A stretch of DNA of 15,389 nt from Bacteroidota bacterium (GTDB lineage: Bacteria > Bacteroidota > Bacteroidia > Chitinophagales > Chitinophagaceae), in contig JAGWTK010000046.1 in NCBI GenBank assembly GCA_028876035.1, forward strand, positions 1 to 15,389, in the 5' to 3' direction. This document shows positions 13,241 to 15,389 of the stretch, piece after piece. The position numbers were made by a program, and so were the translations under genes. How positions within the stretch are numbered: the first letter of the stretch is position 1; every line of letters starts with the position of its first letter. The notes beneath the pieces were generated by a model. It did not search any database. It was not told the origin of the DNA and saw only the letters and a list, made by a program, of their open reading frames with translations.

Positions 13241-14242
13241 TTATTGACCCTTTTGCAATACCATCACCTCGTTGAGCATAAATCCATTGCTGCCGGTAGT
13301 TTCGATATTGTACACGGGTTGAACACCCCCGGCCTGTTCGGTCTTTGACCATACTGTATACCGGCGGTACTGGTTCGTTTTCCTGTCGAGGCAAAGTACA
13401 ACGTCACCCGGAACGATGCTGCCTGCTGGTTTAATGCCCTTTTCGGTTTGCATCGGGTGATTGGGCGTAGCATTCAGCATTTTCGCAGAAAGCTGAAGTT
13501 GTATATAGTGATCGGAGGCTGATTCCTGCGCTGTTATCAAAACCAATTGGCTGATGGCATAGTTTTTCGCTTCATGGCGAACCAGCTCCTTCACCGTGCT
13601 GCTGCTGGTCCGATGCGTGGCTGGATCAACACTTACTATTTCATCGCCCGTTTTCAGGTCACGCAATAATTTCTTTGTTCCATTCGCCATTGCTACTTCC
13701 ATATCACCGGGGAAGCAAATGTCCATGCCATAGGTGCCCTCTTCGCGGCCCAGGTCTTTTCCCTGGTTGGCCGCCTTGTACAGCTGGAAGCCAAACTCAC
13801 GGGAAAGCACATACGAAAGTTTCAGCACAAAATTGGCTTCTTTGCGATCGATGGCATGTATGTCTTCGAAATATTTTTCCCAGATTTTCCCGTCGGCCCT
13901 GAAATTGGGCAAACAGGCGCGGTATTGTTCGCCTTTTTCATTGGTATAAAAAATAAGCGTCCCTATTTCCGCACGGCCTTCCCGGCGCAGCAGGCGGTAT
14001 AAATCGATGCGCTTTTTCAATCCATCATCGCCGGTAATGAAATAAGGCTTTCTTCCCTCGTAGCGATCGAGGATCCAGGTGTTTTCAAACTTGACATAGC
14101 TGTCCTTGTCGAGGTCTTTGATCGTAAACGTCTTTGCTTTGTCGTATTCAGCCTGGGTAATCGACTTCAACTGGGCGCTGTCCTGAGAAAAAGAGGCAGT
14201 GGCCAGCAACAGGCTGGCCATAAGAACCAATGATTTTACCAT
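13241..14242 (-). CDS. Secreted Hint-domain protein with an unrecognised N-terminal domain
   Basis: With the ATG ending at 14242 this is a 333-residue protein. Residues 1-20 (MVKSLVLMASLLLATASFSQ) are a signal peptide; the frame continues upstream for 50 codons without a plausible leader, so that extension is rejected. Residues 21-175 form a domain I do not recognise. Residues 176-333 are a Hint (Hedgehog/intein) fold: block A CFPGDMEVAMANG with Cys176 as first nucleophile, LLRDLKTGDEIVSVD, block B ATPNHPMQTEKG with the TxxH His262, PGDVVLCLDR, and the closing VYNIETTGSNGFMLNEVMV. The terminal His-Asn dipeptide of splicing inteins is absent and nothing follows the domain, so classical splicing is unlikely, but thioester formation at Cys176 and cleavage remain possible. 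It begins 46 bp after the aminotransferase gene and converges, with a 10-bp gap, on the PLP-enzyme gene. Confidence 0.85.
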   Translation of the reverse strand: MVKSLVLMASLLLATASFSQDSAQLKSITQAEYDKAKTFTIKDLDKDSYVKFENTWILDRYEGRKPYFITGDDGLKKRIDLYRLLRREGRAEIGTLIFYTNEKGEQYRACLPNFRADGKIWEKYFEDIHAIDRKEANFVLKLSYVLSREFGFQLYKAANQGKDLGREEGTYGMDICFPGDMEVAMANGTKKLLRDLKTGDEIVSVDPATHRTSSSTVKELVRHEAKNYAISQLVLITAQESASDHYIQLQLSAKMLNATPNHPMQTEKGIKPAGSIVPGDVVLCLDRKTNQYRRYTVWSKTEQAGGVQPVYNIETTGSNGFMLNEVMVLQKGQ

Positions 14243-14288
14243 GAACGCTAGCTTCGAAAGTTTAGATTGTAGTATTGTGAACCCGTTC

Positions 14289-15389
14289 TTAAGAAATCTC
14301 TTTGAACGCAGCGGCAAACGCTTCCATTTCATCCATACGGCCAATACTGATACGGCACCATTCCTTTTTGTTGAATTGCCAGAAGCGAACACCTACGCCA
14401 CGTTTTCCCAATTCCTGTACAAACTGGCGGCTGTCCATCTTTACGGGGAACATAACAAAGTTGGTTGAAGAAGGAATGTATTCGTAGCCCTCTTTTTTCA
14501 GCACGCTGTACAAATATTCTTTCGACTGCATGGTCTTTTGCAATGCTTCTTTCAGAAATGCATCATCCCCGTAGCTGGCATATGCTGCATGGAGCGAGGT
14601 AGTACTGATGGTAGCAAAGGCGTTTGTATAATCGTTCAGTTTCTTGATCATATCGGGCTGCGCCATGGCATAACCAACGCGTAATCCGGCAAACCCGTGC
14701 AGCTTTGAAAATGTTCTTGCCACGATGATGTTTTTCCCGGTACGCACCAGGTCCATCATGCTGTTCGCTTTCGGATCATCGAGATAGTCGATATAGGCTT
14801 CATCCACAAACACGGTCACCTTCTGCGATACACGTTCGCAGAAAGACCGCAGCTTGCCCGGCTCCAGAACAGTAGCTGTAGGATTGTTCGGGTTACATAC
14901 ATATACCAGCGTAGTATTCGCATCGATCGCTTTTTCCATCGCGTCTAGATCCAATTTGTAGTCTGCCGTCAACGGTATTTTTTTCCATTGACCCTTCATG
15001 TCGGAAAACTTCGAAGGCAAATCTTCATAGGTGGGGTCGGCGGTAATGATGTTCGCATTGGGTTTTTGGGTAAACAGCAATGCAGCCGCCATGATGATTT
15101 CAGACGAACCGGCGCCCAATATGATATTCTCCTGTTTTAGTCCTTCTGCCGTTGTAATTTTTTCCTGCAGATCCCTGGCAAACTCGAAAGGATAACGGAA
15201 GGATTCAGCCATGGCATCTACAATGGCCTGTTTGGCTTTTGCTGAGGGGCCAAATGGGTTTTCGTTCGCAAACAACCTGGCTTTTAACGGTACGGGCCCA
15301 TCCGCAAAAAGCGCTGGTTCGTATACATAGCCGGGTTGCTGGCATATATTCAACGGGCGTTTTAAGGCGCTGCTGAACATGCCGGGCGC
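14289..15389 (-). CDS. HisC-like class I/II aminotransferase, 5' end beyond the window
   Basis: At least 366 residues of a PLP-dependent aminotransferase resembling histidinol-phosphate aminotransferase. Numbering from the methionine at 15380, visible motifs are LFANENPFGPS (36-46), ILGAGSSEI (87-95), VCNPNNPTAT (161-170), VFVDEAYIDYL (190-200) with Asp193, and the PLP-binding SKLHGFAGLRVGYA (225-238) with Lys226; C-terminal Arg residues for the substrate carboxylate are in RFWQFNKKEWCRISIGR. The reading frame stays open to the right edge (Ala-Pro-Gly precede that methionine) and the first 12 residues look like the end of an export signal, so the true start probably lies outside. The neighbours are not histidine genes, so a biosynthetic hisC role is doubtful; an exported or envelope aminotransferase of unknown substrate is more likely. 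It may be cotranscribed with the Hint gene downstream. Confidence 0.85.
   Translation of the reverse strand, partial: APGMFSSALKRPLNICQQPGYVYEPALFADGPVPLKARLFANENPFGPSAKAKQAIVDAMAESFRYPFEFARDLQEKITTAEGLKQENIILGAGSSEIIMAAALLFTQKPNANIITADPTYEDLPSKFSDMKGQWKKIPLTADYKLDLDAMEKAIDANTTLVYVCNPNNPTATVLEPGKLRSFCERVSQKVTVFVDEAYIDYLDDPKANSMMDLVRTGKNIIVARTFSKLHGFAGLRVGYAMAQPDMIKKLNDYTNAFATISTTSLHAAYASYGDDAFLKEALQKTMQSKEYLYSVLKKEGYEYIPSSTNFVMFPVKMDSRQFVQELGKRGVGVRFWQFNKKEWCRISIGRMDEMEAFAAAFKEIS

Noticed and set aside
14243..14392. Fifty-codon N-terminal extension of the Hint protein
   Set aside because: It would overlap the end of the aminotransferase gene on the same strand and bury a clear signal peptide that begins at the ATG ending at 14242.

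Overview
The window looks like a chromosomal segment from a Bacteroidota member, most likely of the Chitinophagaceae type. The grounds are several upstream sequences resembling the Bacteroidota -7 element (TAnnTTTG), the lack of strong Shine-Dalgarno sequences before most genes, and protein families common in that group: a PIF1-like helicase with a C-terminal HTH, a YtxH-like protein, an exported cyanophycinase-like hydrolase and a secreted Hint protein. No tRNA, rRNA, CRISPR array, transposase or phage gene was seen. This placement is an inference from style, not a database match.

Layout. Bases 1-138 are a perfect 8-bp tandem repeat, 17 copies, that runs off the left edge and ends directly before the start codon of a PIF1-like helicase (140-2329). 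After an AT-rich spacer with palindromes (2330-2481) comes the most unusual part: four same-strand genes at 2482-6678. They encode a free-standing SET-domain protein, a D-Ala-D-Ala-ligase-like ATP-grasp enzyme, a second ATP-grasp enzyme fused to a C-terminal SET domain, and a six-helix ABC-transporter membrane domain without an ATPase domain. A hairpin closes this group. Then come a YtxH-like small protein (6760-7056) and an RDD-family membrane protein (7128-7613), each with its own promoter-like motif.

From 7657 to 10101 three genes lie on the minus strand: an unrecognised 108-residue protein, an unrecognised membrane-anchored 185-residue protein, and a membrane-anchored M20 peptidase transcribed first. 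A YugP-like membrane zinc peptidase (10247-10939, +) ends at a strong, probably bidirectional hairpin shared with an exported cyanophycinase-like S51 hydrolase (11007-11834, -). Divergent from that is a PLP enzyme of the aminotransferase class V type with a Tat-like leader (11953-13230, +). It converges on a secreted Hint-domain protein (13241-14242, -), which lies 46 bp downstream of a HisC-like aminotransferase whose 5' end is cut by the right edge.

How the genes may work together. The SET/ATP-grasp/ATP-grasp-SET/ABC-TMD group is the best candidate for an undescribed system. ATP-grasp enzymes of this fold join a carboxylate to an amine using ATP, and SET domains methylate lysine using S-adenosylmethionine. 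Fusion of the two activities in one chain, beside free-standing versions of both, suggests a modification pathway acting on a protein or peptide. The substrate is not visible. The rest of the window is a mixed set of envelope-located hydrolases and PLP enzymes with no clear common pathway.
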